A stretch of 64,000 nucleotides of DNA from Anoplopoma fimbria (taxonomy: Eukaryota; Chordata; Actinopteri; Perciformes; Anoplopomatidae): positions 14,315,976 to 14,379,975 of the forward strand of contig NC_072467.1 in the NCBI RefSeq assembly GCF_027596085.1, written 5' to 3'. Position 1 is the stretch's first letter. Each line of letters opens with the position of its first letter. Of the stretch, positions 1 through 11,035 are shown in pieces. The translations under genes were made by a program, and so were the position numbers. The notes beneath the pieces were generated by a model, which was not told the DNA's origin, ran no database searches, and worked only from the letters and a program-made list of their open reading frames with translations.

Positions 1-480
1 GTTTTTTTCTGTAAAGGGGCTCATCTTGTCTTTCTTCTAGAATATCATGTTGCAATTTTTTTATCGCAGTGATACATGACAAGCCCTTAATTCCTTAATC
101 CGTCATTTAGATGCCTCAGTGTTAATGTTTTCTTAAATCTCTTAATGTAGTGGTTTGTAAGAACTTTTGAAGGCCCATTATCTTGTGATCATGACTTGTT
201 AACACTGGCTAATTAGATCATTAATTTCTGAAATAACTGCTTAACTGATCATAGTTTGAGACACTTAGATGATTAAATTCAGATTTTAGATGAATGGACC
301 AAACAGAAAAGTTAGCAACCACAGACACTTTAAGCTTTTGTAAGTTTTCTATTTGTATTTTTCGAAAGTTGTGTCAACCTAGTAGAAATTAAGAAAAATA
401 CTTTCAACACATTTTTAATCCAAATATGTCAAATACCAAGGTTTTGGTATTTGACGTGTAAACTATGACACTGTAGATAC
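1..480. other. AT-rich intronic sequence, nothing recognised
   Basis: There is no long open frame, no repeat I recognise and no RNA gene. If the ntrk3 reading is right, this is deep inside the intron downstream of the 28455-28526 exon. Confidence 0.5.
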
Positions 481-1500
481 CCCTCTAGCTTCAATCTTGG
501 ACAGCGTGTCAATGTTACATGCAAAGAGTCTTTTCAAATTTAACCAAAATTTCAAAAAGTAATGTGATTGCACATTTATAACAAGTCACGCGACTAGGGA
601 ATGTCTAACGAGTTGCGTGTGTATCAAGTGTATAATGATTCCAATGACAAACAAGTCACTAACAATTCCAGTAACTAGTAGGTGTCTTACGAGTTATTTG
701 ACTAGCAAGTGCCTAATAACTCACCAGACTAGTGAGTGACTAACCAATAGCTAACGTGTCCCTAGACTATTGAGTGTCTAAAGAGTCATGTGACCATTGG
801 GTGTGTAATGAGCATGTGACCACTAAGTCACTAAAACCTCCAGTGACTAGCAGGTGTTTAACGAGTCATGTGACTGCCAAGACTGTCTAAGAGTGTCTAA
901 CGTGTTTCTAAGGAATCACGTGATCAGCGTGTACGTTATGAGTCACATGTCTAGCGCGTGACTGACAAGACACAAGTCTAGGGTGTGACTTACGAGTAAC
1001 GTTACTAGCAAGTGACTAATGACTTAAGTGACAAGCAAGTTACTAATGAGTCTGGTGACTAGCGAGGGTCTAACTAGTGTTTTACGACTTACATGACAAG
1101 CGAGTGCCTAATGAGTCAAATGACTACTGAGTGACTGACAAGCCAATTGACTAGCAAGTGCCTAACAATTCATTTGACTAGATAGTGCCTAACAAGACAT
1201 TTGACTAGTGAGTTAATGACAAGTGTCTAACGAATGTCTAACAACTTGAATGACTAGCGAGTGCCTAACGAGTAACATGACTAGTGAGTTTATGACAAGT
1301 GTCTAACGAGTGACTAACGAGTCACTTGACTAGGGAGTGCCTAACAAGTCACGTGACAAGATGACTCACAACATCAACTTTTAGTTTCACAAGTGAAAGT
1401 CCTATGTTTGTTTAATCCAACCACCACCCCCTCCCACCTGCTAATTTCATAAGTGAAGTCCTATGTTTGTTTAACCCAACCACCACCCCCTCCCACCTGC
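480..1500 (+). repeat. Dispersed repeat with internal 27-bp minisatellite (family M, copy 1)
   Basis: A degenerate tandem array runs from about 580 to 1365. The best unit is about 27 bp, GTGCCTAACGAGTCACTTGA followed by CTAGCGA, with dozens of diverged copies; the later copies (1100-1350) are the clearest. The left flank (about 485-545, with TTGGACA and CAAAGAGTCTTTTCAAA) resembles the left flank of the copy at 54670. The right flank (ACGTGACAAGATGACTCAC, then TTTCACAAGTGAAAGTCC) resembles 17505-17580 and 55280-55350. The right end is itself duplicated: about 60 bp at 1382-1440 recurs at 1442-1499. It looks like a non-autonomous mobile repeat with a swollen centre. The exact outer ends are not visible to me. 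Confidence 0.7.
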
Positions 1501-2455
1501 ACTTAACATCAGAGCAGAACCTGCTATATTTTCTATTTTTCATTGGTGACACACAATTAGAGCATGTTGATACTGATTGCTGTCCTTTCCAGCTGAGAGG
1601 TTACAGGAGCTGGAGAGGAGGAAGACAAGGGAGGGACAGAAATAGAATAATAGCAAGTGAGAGACAAAAAAAAACAGAGAGAGAGAGGAAGACAAATGAG
1701 GAGAAGGAGGTGAGACTGACGGTGAGAATGAGAAAGAGACTCGCGGGAGAACAACAGGAGAGACATGTGGTTTCTTTCCAGAGTCACCTTCAAACTTGGT
1801 CAACAGGAGATGAGCAGATAATAAACACACACACACACACACACATACTAGCTGTGACAGATTGTCGCACAACATTAGTACATCATGGGGACCAGAGGAT
1901 GAATGTCCTCTCTGTGTCTGGGGAATGATGCAGCCCTCCAAAAGAATTCCTTTGATTGCATCTGACTGAAACACCGAGCAACAGACCTGAAACACTCTTG
2001 TGTACCGATTCCATATTAACTCACATACTAATATTACAAGCAGAGTTTTGAGGTATTGTATGCAAGTATTTGTACTCCATATTTATAGCTAATAGTAACA
2101 GAGCTAAAGACTTTTCTCAAAAATGAGTCAACGCTAACTAATAACTTCATAGATCCACTTTACTGGGTTTTATATGAAGGAATAAACGCAAATGGAGCAT
2201 GCAGTTGAACATCAGCCAAAGGGGTTTACCATATCTCCTTCTACTCTCCATGGATGTATACAGAGAACCGGATACAGTGTTGCTCACTGGCGCATGAAGC
2301 CATAAATGCTTCTGAATTATGAGATGCCCAAAGAGCATGAGCACCAACATTTGTTGAAACCACACCTCCCAGGCCCGTCATGAACGTTAATTGTAACATT
2401 TTGGTCACCCTAAAAATGTCTTATTCAGCGTTCAACTGTACTTAGCTCCATCCTA
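1500..2455. other. Intronic sequence with purine-rich stretch and short (AC)n
   Basis: A GA-rich stretch (1610-1745) and an 11-unit AC run (1824-1845) explain the open frames on both strands at 1467-1995. No coding signature or named repeat was recognised. Confidence 0.5.
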
Positions 2456-2600
2456 TTGTGGCACTTCTGGTTTCCAAAAAAAACAAGATGGCGATGACAA
2501 AAGATGTGGGAACTCGAGGCTTAAAAACCGTCGTCCACATACCAATGGGTGGTGGCGCGGTGATTACGTACACTTCTTATATACAGTCAATGGTCATATC
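2455..2600 (+). repeat. Dispersed repeat family P, copy A (partial)
   Basis: This shares with 12480-12620, 18208-18360, 24965-25115 and 34855-35045 the ordered words AAGATGGCGATG, a CTCGAGGCTT-like block, ACCGTCGTCCACA, a CAATGGGTGGTG-like block, and CTTATATACAGTCAATGG at the end. The family looks like a short non-autonomous element. I could not confirm terminal repeats or a target duplication for this copy. Confidence 0.6.
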
Positions 2601-3528
2601 ATTAGCACATTATTCTGTAAATCGGACATTGAGGCGGGGCAGATAGAGGTTACAAATGATGCCAATTCTTCCTTGATTCCTTTATGACCTCGATGAGAGA
2701 CTTGTGCATGTTGTGCAAAAAGGGGCATTTTGTAATTGTATGGAATGATGTTGCAATTTACTATCTGTTCCAGTCACAGAATCACTTTTACTTCCACCTT
2801 TCTCTCCATTCCCCAAGCCCACAAGAGGAACTTTTCTTCATGGAGGTGTAACGTTTCTGACCAGCAGCCACGTGATCAGATGTCCCTTTTTGACGCTATC
2901 ATTGTACTTTTTGGGCACACTCCTCTCTTGGTCTTTGGCCTCCAGGATTACAGATGCGAACATTACAGGGAAGTGCTGCTTGGTATGTCATGTACATAGT
3001 GGGAGAAAATGCAGGTAGCTTATTTACACAATGTTCGAGCGTTAACGGAACCACCGCGATGGGCTGTGAGGCTGCAATTTCTTCGATTAGCTTCTCCTTA
3101 AGTTTGCCAGAGTGGAACATAGCAGCTACACAAATATCACTTCTCACAAGCTGCCCAGCTGAGGGAGCCCCTGGCGCTAGTGACAAACCAATGAAACACA
3201 GGCCGATCTATGGGACGTAGGGGCCCTTTCATGGCTTGGAAGGCCCCTTGGGCTCTTTGGTGCTAGTTTAAACACTGCGCATGACTTATTCTACCCAGGA
3301 AGGGGTCTGCACTACCACCGCCTCATAATAACAGGAATCAGTATTTATTTGTACAGATTTGCACGTGTTTCTCTAATAAACCTTCATAATGTGTACACGC
3401 CGCTCAAGCTAAGATGACATATGCAGAGTGAGTTACATTTGCGCGTTATCATGCAAATGTCGAGCGCAGAAGTCAAGTGCCAGGATGCATATTCGCTACA
3501 GGATTACACTCCAAATTATGACTAAACA

Positions 3529-3531
<3 letters not shown>
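2600..3531. other. Intronic sequence with an unassigned 95-aa minus-strand open frame
   Basis: The only item of note is an open frame on the minus strand at 2899-3186. Its composition is balanced and not simple-repeat-like (contains AGQLVRSDICVAAMF and KLKEKLIEEIAASQP). I do not recognise it. It could be a piece of an old transposon protein or chance. There is no splice or initiation context worth noting. Confidence 0.4.

Positions 3532-3618
<87 letters not shown>
3532..3618. repeat. (CA)n microsatellite, about 87 bp
   Basis: Uninterrupted CA dinucleotide run, preceded by a short AAACACAAACAC imperfect start. It makes the spurious poly-Thr/His and poly-Val/Cys open frames. Confidence 0.97.
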
Positions 3619-3620
<2 letters not shown>

Positions 3621-3803
3621 AGTCTCTCTCCCGGAGGGCTGAGAGCAAACATGTTTAGATATCAGCTGTGAAGAATGAATCATCAGCTTGTGTTTGGAGT
3701 CGATTGGTCCCAGAGGTTTGGACTTTCCATGCGAATAAATCAAGATCACATGCATGTTACTCAAGACGCCTACGCTGGGAATAAACATGGTTTGTGACTC
3801 ACG

Positions 3804-3811
3804 CACACACA

Positions 3812-3897
<86 letters not shown>
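3804..3897. repeat. (CA)n microsatellite, about 94 bp
   Basis: A CA run with one AAAC interruption near its start. It lies only 185 bp after the previous CA block. Confidence 0.97.
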
Positions 3898-3899
<2 letters not shown>

Positions 3900-4696
3900 T
3901 ACAGGGTTTATGTTGCATTTGCATGGCATCAGGCAGACGGTAAACTGGATATTGTGTCAGTGGACAGGAGCAGGACGGTAGAGTTAGGTGAGGTCGGCAG
4001 AGAACACAGACAATGTTAATAGTAGATGGCATTGCCCTCCAAAGTTAAAATATATTTTTTAAATGTTTACAGACATTTTTTAAATGTTTACATACATTAA
4101 GTAGTTGGCTCCTCAAGTTTGCAAAAAATATTAAAATTAAGATAAAATAAGAGAAAGCTGCCTTGTATAGCTACATCCACCACTAGACAATAACAAAAAC
4201 TGTCAAAAAATAAATACATTTTATTCCACCACCATAGCAATATATCGTCATGCCATACATATGATGTTGTCCATCTGCCTGCAATTCTAATAGCAATTTA
4301 AAAAAACTGTCAAGATGAATGAATAACCCAAAAAGTTAACAATCCATTTTCTGTGAACACATTTTTTTCTCAGCATCATAAGCAATATTACACATTCAAT
4401 AAAAGAAAAACATTATTAAGACATCATGATTAACATAATCTGTGCTTGGATGTGGGAGCATGTGAAGAATAAAAGCTGACTCAATGGCGCTGGTCATCTG
4501 TGAGTAGGGTTTTAGATGAGGCCCTCTTCAATGCAAAGCTGGTGAGCGGGCACAGCGATGGCTCTAACTGTACCAGATGAAAGGCTGTAATTCCCTCTGT
4601 CCTCTGCTATAAATGTACACACTCATAACACTGGAAGGCCCTTTGGATCAAAGCGGCCACTAAGTGGCACACATACTGTAGGCTTTGTATAGGAGC

Positions 4697-4698
<2 letters not shown>
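3898..4698. other. AT-rich intronic sequence
   Basis: Contains a 22-bp direct tandem duplication at about 4052-4095 (ATTTTTTAAATGTTTACAGAC and the same with TAC). Nothing else was recognised. Confidence 0.5.

Positions 4699-4755
<57 letters not shown>
4699..4755. repeat. (CA)n microsatellite, about 57 bp
   Basis: Pure CA run. Confidence 0.97.
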
Positions 4756-4759
<4 letters not shown>

Positions 4760-5668
4760 CATGCTCAGTCCTCTCTACATGCAGAAGGTGTCCTTTGGAA
4801 AAGGTCAACCTGACTACAATAAGGCAGCCTTATATTTAAAACAGTCCACACACATGCATGATGAATGTGTGTGTGTGCGTTAGTACAATTTAGAATGAGC
4901 AATGAGTCATGACCATGAGAAGGTCAGGGGCTGTGCGGTGTGTGTATGTTTATCCTGTTTACAGAGGCAGTGTGTACTTGCACAAGTGAAGGTGTGTGTA
5001 CACGTGAGCGTCCAGTGCATGCATGTAAACGTGAGTTAGAATCCTACAGGACGTGAAGGTTAGAGTGGTAGCACTCCATGCCAAAACCAACTATATCTCT
5101 CTCTCTCTCTCTCTCACTGAAGTTGTAGCCAATTCACAAAGAATGGATTGCGGCCCGCTGATAGCACCACGAATTGCGCATCACTTGTGGACACCATCTG
5201 TCCCGTCCAAAGGTCTGATTAACAAAAGGTATTGCGATAATGATGAAGCAGCATGAACGCGGCCATAAAGTTCTGCAGCTGCATGACGATGATGCCTTTG
5301 TTTGGCTCCAATCACTGCTGCCACTGGAAAGTCATGTACATGTGCTTCAGTTACCACCAACTCTCTGACTTCATTATACTGCATGTGGCTATTGGCGCCG
5401 CTCTTCTTAGACCGGACTGTTTTTGCAATTAGGCTTATTTGCATTAAAAATGGCAATATATTGGTATCATTATCATTATTATTATAATTGGTAGTAGTAG
5501 TAGCAGTTGTATGAGTCATAGTAGTAGTAGGAGTCTGTATCCTGCTTAGTACATGTTGACATAACAATAATCCCATAAGGCTTTGGGTGACATCTAGATT
5601 GTTTTAAATGATATTCTTAAGAGGGGAATTCTGCCCTTCTTGTGCATGTACAAGAGCTCATGAATATA
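4756..5668. other. Intronic sequence with (CT)n and AGT-rich patches
   Basis: Includes a CT run at 5096-5115 and GTA/GTAGTAGTAG patches at 5490-5532. No gene, no named repeat. Confidence 0.5.
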
Positions 5669-5931
5669 CAATGCCTATAAAAAGTATTCACCCCCTTGGA
5701 TGTTTCACCCTTTTGTTGCTTTTATAAATGAAATCATGGTCAATATAATTTTACACTATATGTTTTTAATTAATTGACAGTTTGTAAAAATCTGTTTTCA
5801 CTTTGACATGAAAGAAGCTTTTTTTGCAAATTCTTGTCAAAAAAGCCAAATTATATTGACCATGATTTCATGTATAAAAGCAACAAAAGGGGAAAACACC
5901 CAAGGGGGGTGAATACTTTTTATAGGCATTG
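5669..5931. mobile_element. Fold-back MITE, Tc1/mariner type, TA target duplication
   Basis: The element is 263 bp and starts CAATGCCTATAAAAAGTATT, ending with its reverse complement (AATACTTTTTATAGGCATTG). Arms of about 80 bp pair almost throughout, including a CATGGTCAATATAATTT segment mirrored as AAATTATATTGACCATG. TA lies directly outside both ends (5667-5668 and 5932-5933). Long TIRs plus a TA duplication are the hallmark of Tc1/mariner-mobilised non-autonomous elements. It has no coding capacity. The frame at 5834-6031 is accidental. Confidence 0.88.
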
Positions 5932-6220
5932 TATGCACAGGCTGGCCTTTAAGATTAATACTCAGTCACTATCATACATGTCTGATATGCTGGTGATATG
6001 CTGTTTGCATGGATCCATGGAGAGCTTTTAACCTGAATTGATTGTATTATTCTTATTATACAAAATGGACTCTGATAGTGAGCTTTTATTTGTATGATTT
6101 GCTGCGTCTGCCTCCATTGTGAGTGGTTGTATTATCCTGCTCTGCTCTCTCTCTGGTTCACAACATATCAGCTCAGTGTGGCCTTAATAAGACATCATCA
6201 CAGAGCCACTAAACGGATGT
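5932..6220. other. Unremarkable spacer between MITE and LINE
   Basis: No feature recognised. Confidence 0.5.
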
Positions 6221-6259
6221 CCCGTAGTCATCTCCGCTCCCCCGTAGTCATCTCCGCTC

Positions 6260-8371
6260 CCTCTCCCCCGCTGATCTTTCCTCTTCCGTTACCTCTGCCC
6301 TCCCTGACCCTGAATCCTTCTCTCTCCTATCCCCCGATACTGCTACTGATCTTTTCCTCTCCACCCTTTCCTCCTCTCTGGACAACCTCTGTCCCTTCAC
6401 CTCCAGACCTGCACGCCCAACTCCTCCTGCCCCATGGCTGTCGGACTCAGTGCGTACTGATAGACGGAGCTTAAGAGCAGCTGAGCGTAAATGGAGAAAA
6501 GGCAAACTCCCGGAAGACCTTCTTAACTTCCAATGTCTCCTTTCCACTTTTTCCTCCTCTCTAGCTACTGCTAAAGCGGCTTTCTTCCGCTCTAAAATCC
6601 TAACCTCTGCTTCCAATCCTAAAAAACTCTTTGAAACTTTCTCTTCACTCCTCCAACCCCCACCCCCTCCTCCTGCTTCCTCCCTTCTCCCTGACGATTT
6701 CGCCAACTTCTTTGACAAGAAGGTAAACGACATCAGATCCTCCTTTCTCTCAGCCCCCCTCTCCCTGTCCACCCTCTCCCTCTCTACCCTCTCCAACTCT
6801 TCCCCCTCAGCTCCCCCTTCCGTCTCCACACCCCATCTTACCCTATCTTGCTCCCCTCTCCCCTAACGAGGTCCTCGACCTTGTTACATCTAACCGCCCC
6901 ACCACATGCTCCCTTGACCCGATCCCCTCCCCTCTTCTTCAGTCTATTGCGACTGAACTCCTTCCTTTCCTCACCCACCTCATCAACACATCTCTTGTTT
7001 CGGGATGCTTTCCCTCAGCTTTCAAGACTGCCAGAGTCACCCCCCTTCTGAAGAAACCATCACTTGACCCCTCTGATGTCAAGAACTTCAGACCGGTTTC
7101 TCTTCTACCCTTTCTATCCAAAACACTTGAACGTGCTGTCTTTAACCAACTGTCTTCCTATCTCCATCAGAACAACCTCTTGAATCCCCACCAGTCCGGG
7201 TTCAAGGTGGGTCACTCGTCAGAGACGGCCCTCCTTGCGGTGACAGAGTCGCTTCACTCTCTCTCTCTCCTCTGTCCTGATTCTCCTGGACCTGTTTGAC
7301 ACGGTGAACCACCAGATCCTCCTCTCCACCCCCGAGGGAATGGGCATCTCAGGCTCTGCACTCTCCCTGTTTGCATCCTACCTGACAGGTCGATCCTACC
7401 AGGTGACATGGAGGGGGGCCGTGTCGGAACCACGCATGCTGACTACTGGGGTTCCACAAGGTTCAGTTCTGGGCCCCCTTCTCTTCTCGCTCTACACAAC
7501 ATCTCTGGGTTCTGTTATTCGCTCGCATGACTTCTCTTACCATTGCTATGCCGATGACACCCAGCTGGTTTTGTCATTTCCTCCCGGTGACACCCAAGTG
7601 GAGGCACGCATTGCTGCGTGCTTGGCTGACATCTCGAAGTGGATGGCGACACACCACCTGAAGCTCAACCTGGACAAAACCGAGCTGCTGTTCCTCCCGG
7701 GGAAGGGCTGCCCGCACCGAGACCTGTCCATCACCATTGATGATACCGTGGTGACGCCAACTCGGACTGCGAGGAATCTGGGTGTGACCCTGGACGACCA
7801 ACTGTCGTTCTCAGCAAACATTGCATCTGTCACACGCTCCTGCAGATTCCTCCTCTACAACATCAGGAGGATTCGCCCCTTCCTCACTGAGGAGACGGCG
7901 CAGGTGCTCATCCAGGCTCTTGTCATCTCCCGCCTGGGCTACTGCAACTCACTACTTGCCGGAGCCCCGGCGTCGGCCATCAGACCTCTGGAGCTTGTCC
8001 AGAAAGCTGCAGCTCGTCTGGTGTTCAATCGCCCCAAGTTCTCCCACACAACTTCCCTTCTCCGTTCTCTACACTGGCTCCCTGTAAGAGCTCGCATCCA
8101 GTTTAAGACTCTGGTGCTAGCCTACAGGGCAGTGAAAGGAACAGCCCCTTCCTATCTCCAGGCCCTACACCCCCGCCCGACCACTTCGCTCTGCTGCCTC
8201 GGGGCGATTGGTTGCCCCGTCGCTCAGAGGTCCCTGCGGGCGATCGACCCGGTCACAGCTTTTTTCTGTCCTGGCCCCACAGTGGTCAGGACAGCAGAGT
8301 CGCTGCCCATCTTTCGGTGCAGGCTGAAAACTCACCTCTTCAAGAAGTACTACCCTGAGCCTTCCTCGTAG
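6260..8371 (+). pseudogene. L2 LINE ORF2 remnant (reverse transcriptase), frameshifted
   Basis: The coding remnant runs in three frames. Segment one (to about 6860) includes DSVRTDRRSLRAAERKWRKG and DDFANFFDKKVNDIRSSF, the region before the RT fingers. A one-base shift near 6855-6865 moves to the frame reading NEVLDLVTSNRPTT, LLKKPSLDPSDVKNFRPVSL and NPHQSGFKVGHSSETALL (RT blocks 1-2). A second shift in a CT-rich run at about 7255-7270 leads to the long open part (7271-8371). That part has DTVNHQILLSTP (short by three residues before DTVNH), GVPQGSVLGPLLFSLY, CYADDTQL (catalytic YADD) and the C-terminal LHWLPVRARIQFK motif shared by L2/CR1/jockey-group RTs. The ORF ends at TAG 8369-8371. It cannot make a working enzyme. 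Confidence 0.93.
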
Positions 8372-8510
8372 CACTTATTGCATTCGTATTAGTTTGTTGC
8401 ACTTATTGTATTCGTATCAGTTCATTGCACTTATTGTATTCGTATTAGTTTGTTGCACTTATTGTATTCGTATTAGTTTGTTGCACTTATTGTCTTCGTA
8501 GTAATTTGCT
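8371..8510 (+). repeat. 28-bp tandem repeat in L2 3' UTR, five units
   Basis: Units begin GCACTTATTG at 8371, 8399, 8427, 8455 and 8483, with a few substitutions and a decayed last unit. They sit directly after the ORF2 stop, so they are part of the LINE 3' UTR. Confidence 0.9.
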
Positions 8511-8750
8511 TCTGCACTATACTTTTGCTCTGGCTTATGCTTTTAGATGCTATTTAAGAAAGGAGATGCACTTATGACTTCTGGCGACTAGTAGTTCTCT
8601 TGAATACCTATGTTGAATACACTTATTGTAAGTCGCTTTGGATAAAAGCGTCTGCCAAATGACTGTAATGTAATGTAATGTAATGTAATGTGCATGATGA
8701 TGGCACGACCCTCAGCGTGCTATTATCATACCCTCCACTCTGTTTGCATA

Positions 8751-9090
<340 letters not shown>

Positions 9091-9304
9091 GTCCGCTACA
9101 ACACTAGTCGTAACTCACCGTTCCATAAAACTTACCTTTATTTGTAAGTAATGCAATCACTTTAAATGACAATTTGAGCATTCTTAAAAGAAAAAGACAA
9201 AAAAATATATTTCACCAGTTTCTGTCTGCTTCAGTCTGCCCGCACATCTTTCTGAATCTCTCAACAGGGGGTTCCTACCACTTCTGCTTAACACAACATA
9301 ACAC

Positions 9305-9305
<1 letters not shown>

Positions 9306-9362
<57 letters not shown>
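9306..9362. repeat. (CA)n microsatellite, about 57 bp
   Basis: Pure CA run after ACATAACACAACAC. Confidence 0.97.
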
Positions 9363-9366
<4 letters not shown>

Positions 9367-10844
9367 GACCACTCTTCATAAAAACTCTGACTGACAGAAG
9401 AGTAAAAAGAATACAGTCAGGGGCACACACCCCATGATATGGATACACACTCAAAGACAAAAGTAACACAGCTGGAAACAAATACAAAAACTGCTTGTAT
9501 TGATTTACTCTCTAGCTTTAGAACTTGAGGCAAAATTCACACATACAAACATAAACATCCTATGGATTTAAATCTGGCAGTAATAATATTATAATGCCAA
9601 ACTTCACTTGGCATTATATTACATTCAAACAACAAACGAGTGACCCTTAACGGTATAATGATACCTTTGCTAATTTGTTACTAACCGCACTCATGCTATT
9701 AATTATAGTAAATTGTTAGCTAATGCTATGCTATCGCTTCTGACCTTTATACATGTTTTTTTCTTACTTAGGAAAAAATAAATCTAAATGTTTTTCTAAA
9801 GTACTCTCACACAGAACCCTAATTTTACCCGCCATAATAAGCAACATATTTTTTCTCCCAATTTTTCGGAGCTTCATTTCGCAAATAAAAGCAATAACCA
9901 ATCAAGTTGTGCAAAACGGACATATTCAATAAAATACTATAAGTTTAAGACAACTTGGAGGCACTGAAGTCCGAACCGAGATAAGACAGCAACTTTATTG
10001 TTACTTCCAACCTTGACAAATACAGCGCAGACCAGATCCACCCTTTTTGCTCTTACCTTTCACAATAAAAGTCCTAGACATAGACAATGCGCAACTAAGC
10101 TACTTACAGTAGCTGAGGTTATACATCAGTTTTCCACAGACAGACTGCCACACTGAGTGTCTCTGTTAAATCTCCTCTGGGACATCTTTGACCGTCTTCA
10201 AAGTGTCTGTGTAGTTTGTAGCATAAAGCATAAATGTAGGCACTGAGCAGCTGACACATAAGAGCGGAGAGATGGCGGGAGGTTGGTCTATTGTGTAGAA
10301 AAATGCAAAAAAAAGTCTATCTAGTTATTGTTGACCTGCAGTGGTTCAACTTCTCACATTGCTGCAGTGATATGCACCGTGATTTCAATATTAAGTGGGG
10401 GGTACAGGTGGAATAAAGGCTACACAGCCAGTTCCTGGCACGCTGCATAGCTGCAACAGAACCAATTAAATGGTAGTGCAGACGGCATATGTGATGGTAG
10501 GAATGACATTGACTGTTAGCAGATAGTGGACAAAATTACTCAGTAACTATTCAGATAAATGATTAGCCTTTAAAGTAATTTTGCCAAACATTCAGTATCT
10601 CAATAATGTCACAGAAGTGCAATTCTGAATTGGTGGAGAATTCTTTTAAAACTAGGACCGCCAAGACGGTTTGGCAGATCGTTTGGGTCGTTATTATGCA
10701 CGTACTTCAGCTCTTTTCAAATAAAATCTACAAGCCTTTTCCCAAATGTGTTTTATTTATGTTGTCAACGAATATATATGGCAGTTACCATAATATATGT
10801 TATTAGGTTATTCAATCGTGCCAAGCGTTCGGTATTAGACCTGC
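9363..10844. other. AT-rich intronic sequence
   Basis: Contains a small hairpin at about 9584-9617 (ATAATGCCAA/TTGGCATTAT around a 7-nt loop). No coding region, no repeat family recognised. Confidence 0.5.
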
Positions 10845-11035
10845 CAAAGAACACAGCATCAGATAGGTCCAAAGTTCAGGAACACAGCATCTGATTGGTT
10901 GAAATGTCAGCACCACAGCCTCTGATTGGTCGAAAAGTCAAGAACACAGCCTCTGATTAGTCTACAGGTAAGGAACACAGCCTCTGATTGGTTGAAAAGT
11001 CACCAACAAAGCCTTTGATTGGTCGACAGACTCAA
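10845..11035 (+). repeat. 31-bp tandem array with inverted CCAAT motifs
   Basis: About six units with period about 31 bp. Consensus: GGAACACAGCCTCTGATTGG followed by TTGAAAAGTCA. Five of the units hold TGATTGG/TGATTAG, the reverse of the NF-Y core CCAAT. This is a degenerate minisatellite. Regulatory function is not shown by sequence alone. Confidence 0.85.

Larger units (their letters stand above)
6221..8690 (+). mobile_element. 5'-truncated L2-clade LINE retrotransposon
   Basis: About 2.5 kb of an L2 (Maui-like) non-LTR retrotransposon. It contains the end of the linker region, a reverse transcriptase with the YADD active site, the thumb/C-terminal region, a 3' UTR with five 28-bp tandem units, and the fish L2 tail. 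That tail includes TAAGTCGCTTTGGATAAAAG, then CGTCTGCCAAATGACTGTAA, then four to five TAATG units. The AP endonuclease domain and the 5' UTR are missing, typical of 5' truncation during target-primed reverse transcription. The 5' junction coincides with an exact 20-bp tandem duplication (6221-6240 and 6241-6260). Frameshifts near 6860 and 7265 make it a dead copy. Confidence 0.93.

Noticed and set aside
3428..4032. Long His/Thr and Val/Cys open frames on both strands
   Set aside because: Translations of CA/TG microsatellites, with no other protein content. The same holds for frames at 4623, 8623-8977, 9174-9487 and 47380-47870.
6248..6829. 193-codon minus-strand frame rich in Glu, Arg and Ser
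   Set aside because: Antisense shadow of the pyrimidine-rich L2 ORF2 segment on the plus strand.
10845..11035. CRISPR-like array
   Set aside because: Repeats are degenerate, contiguous without unique spacers, and the genome is a vertebrate; it is a minisatellite.
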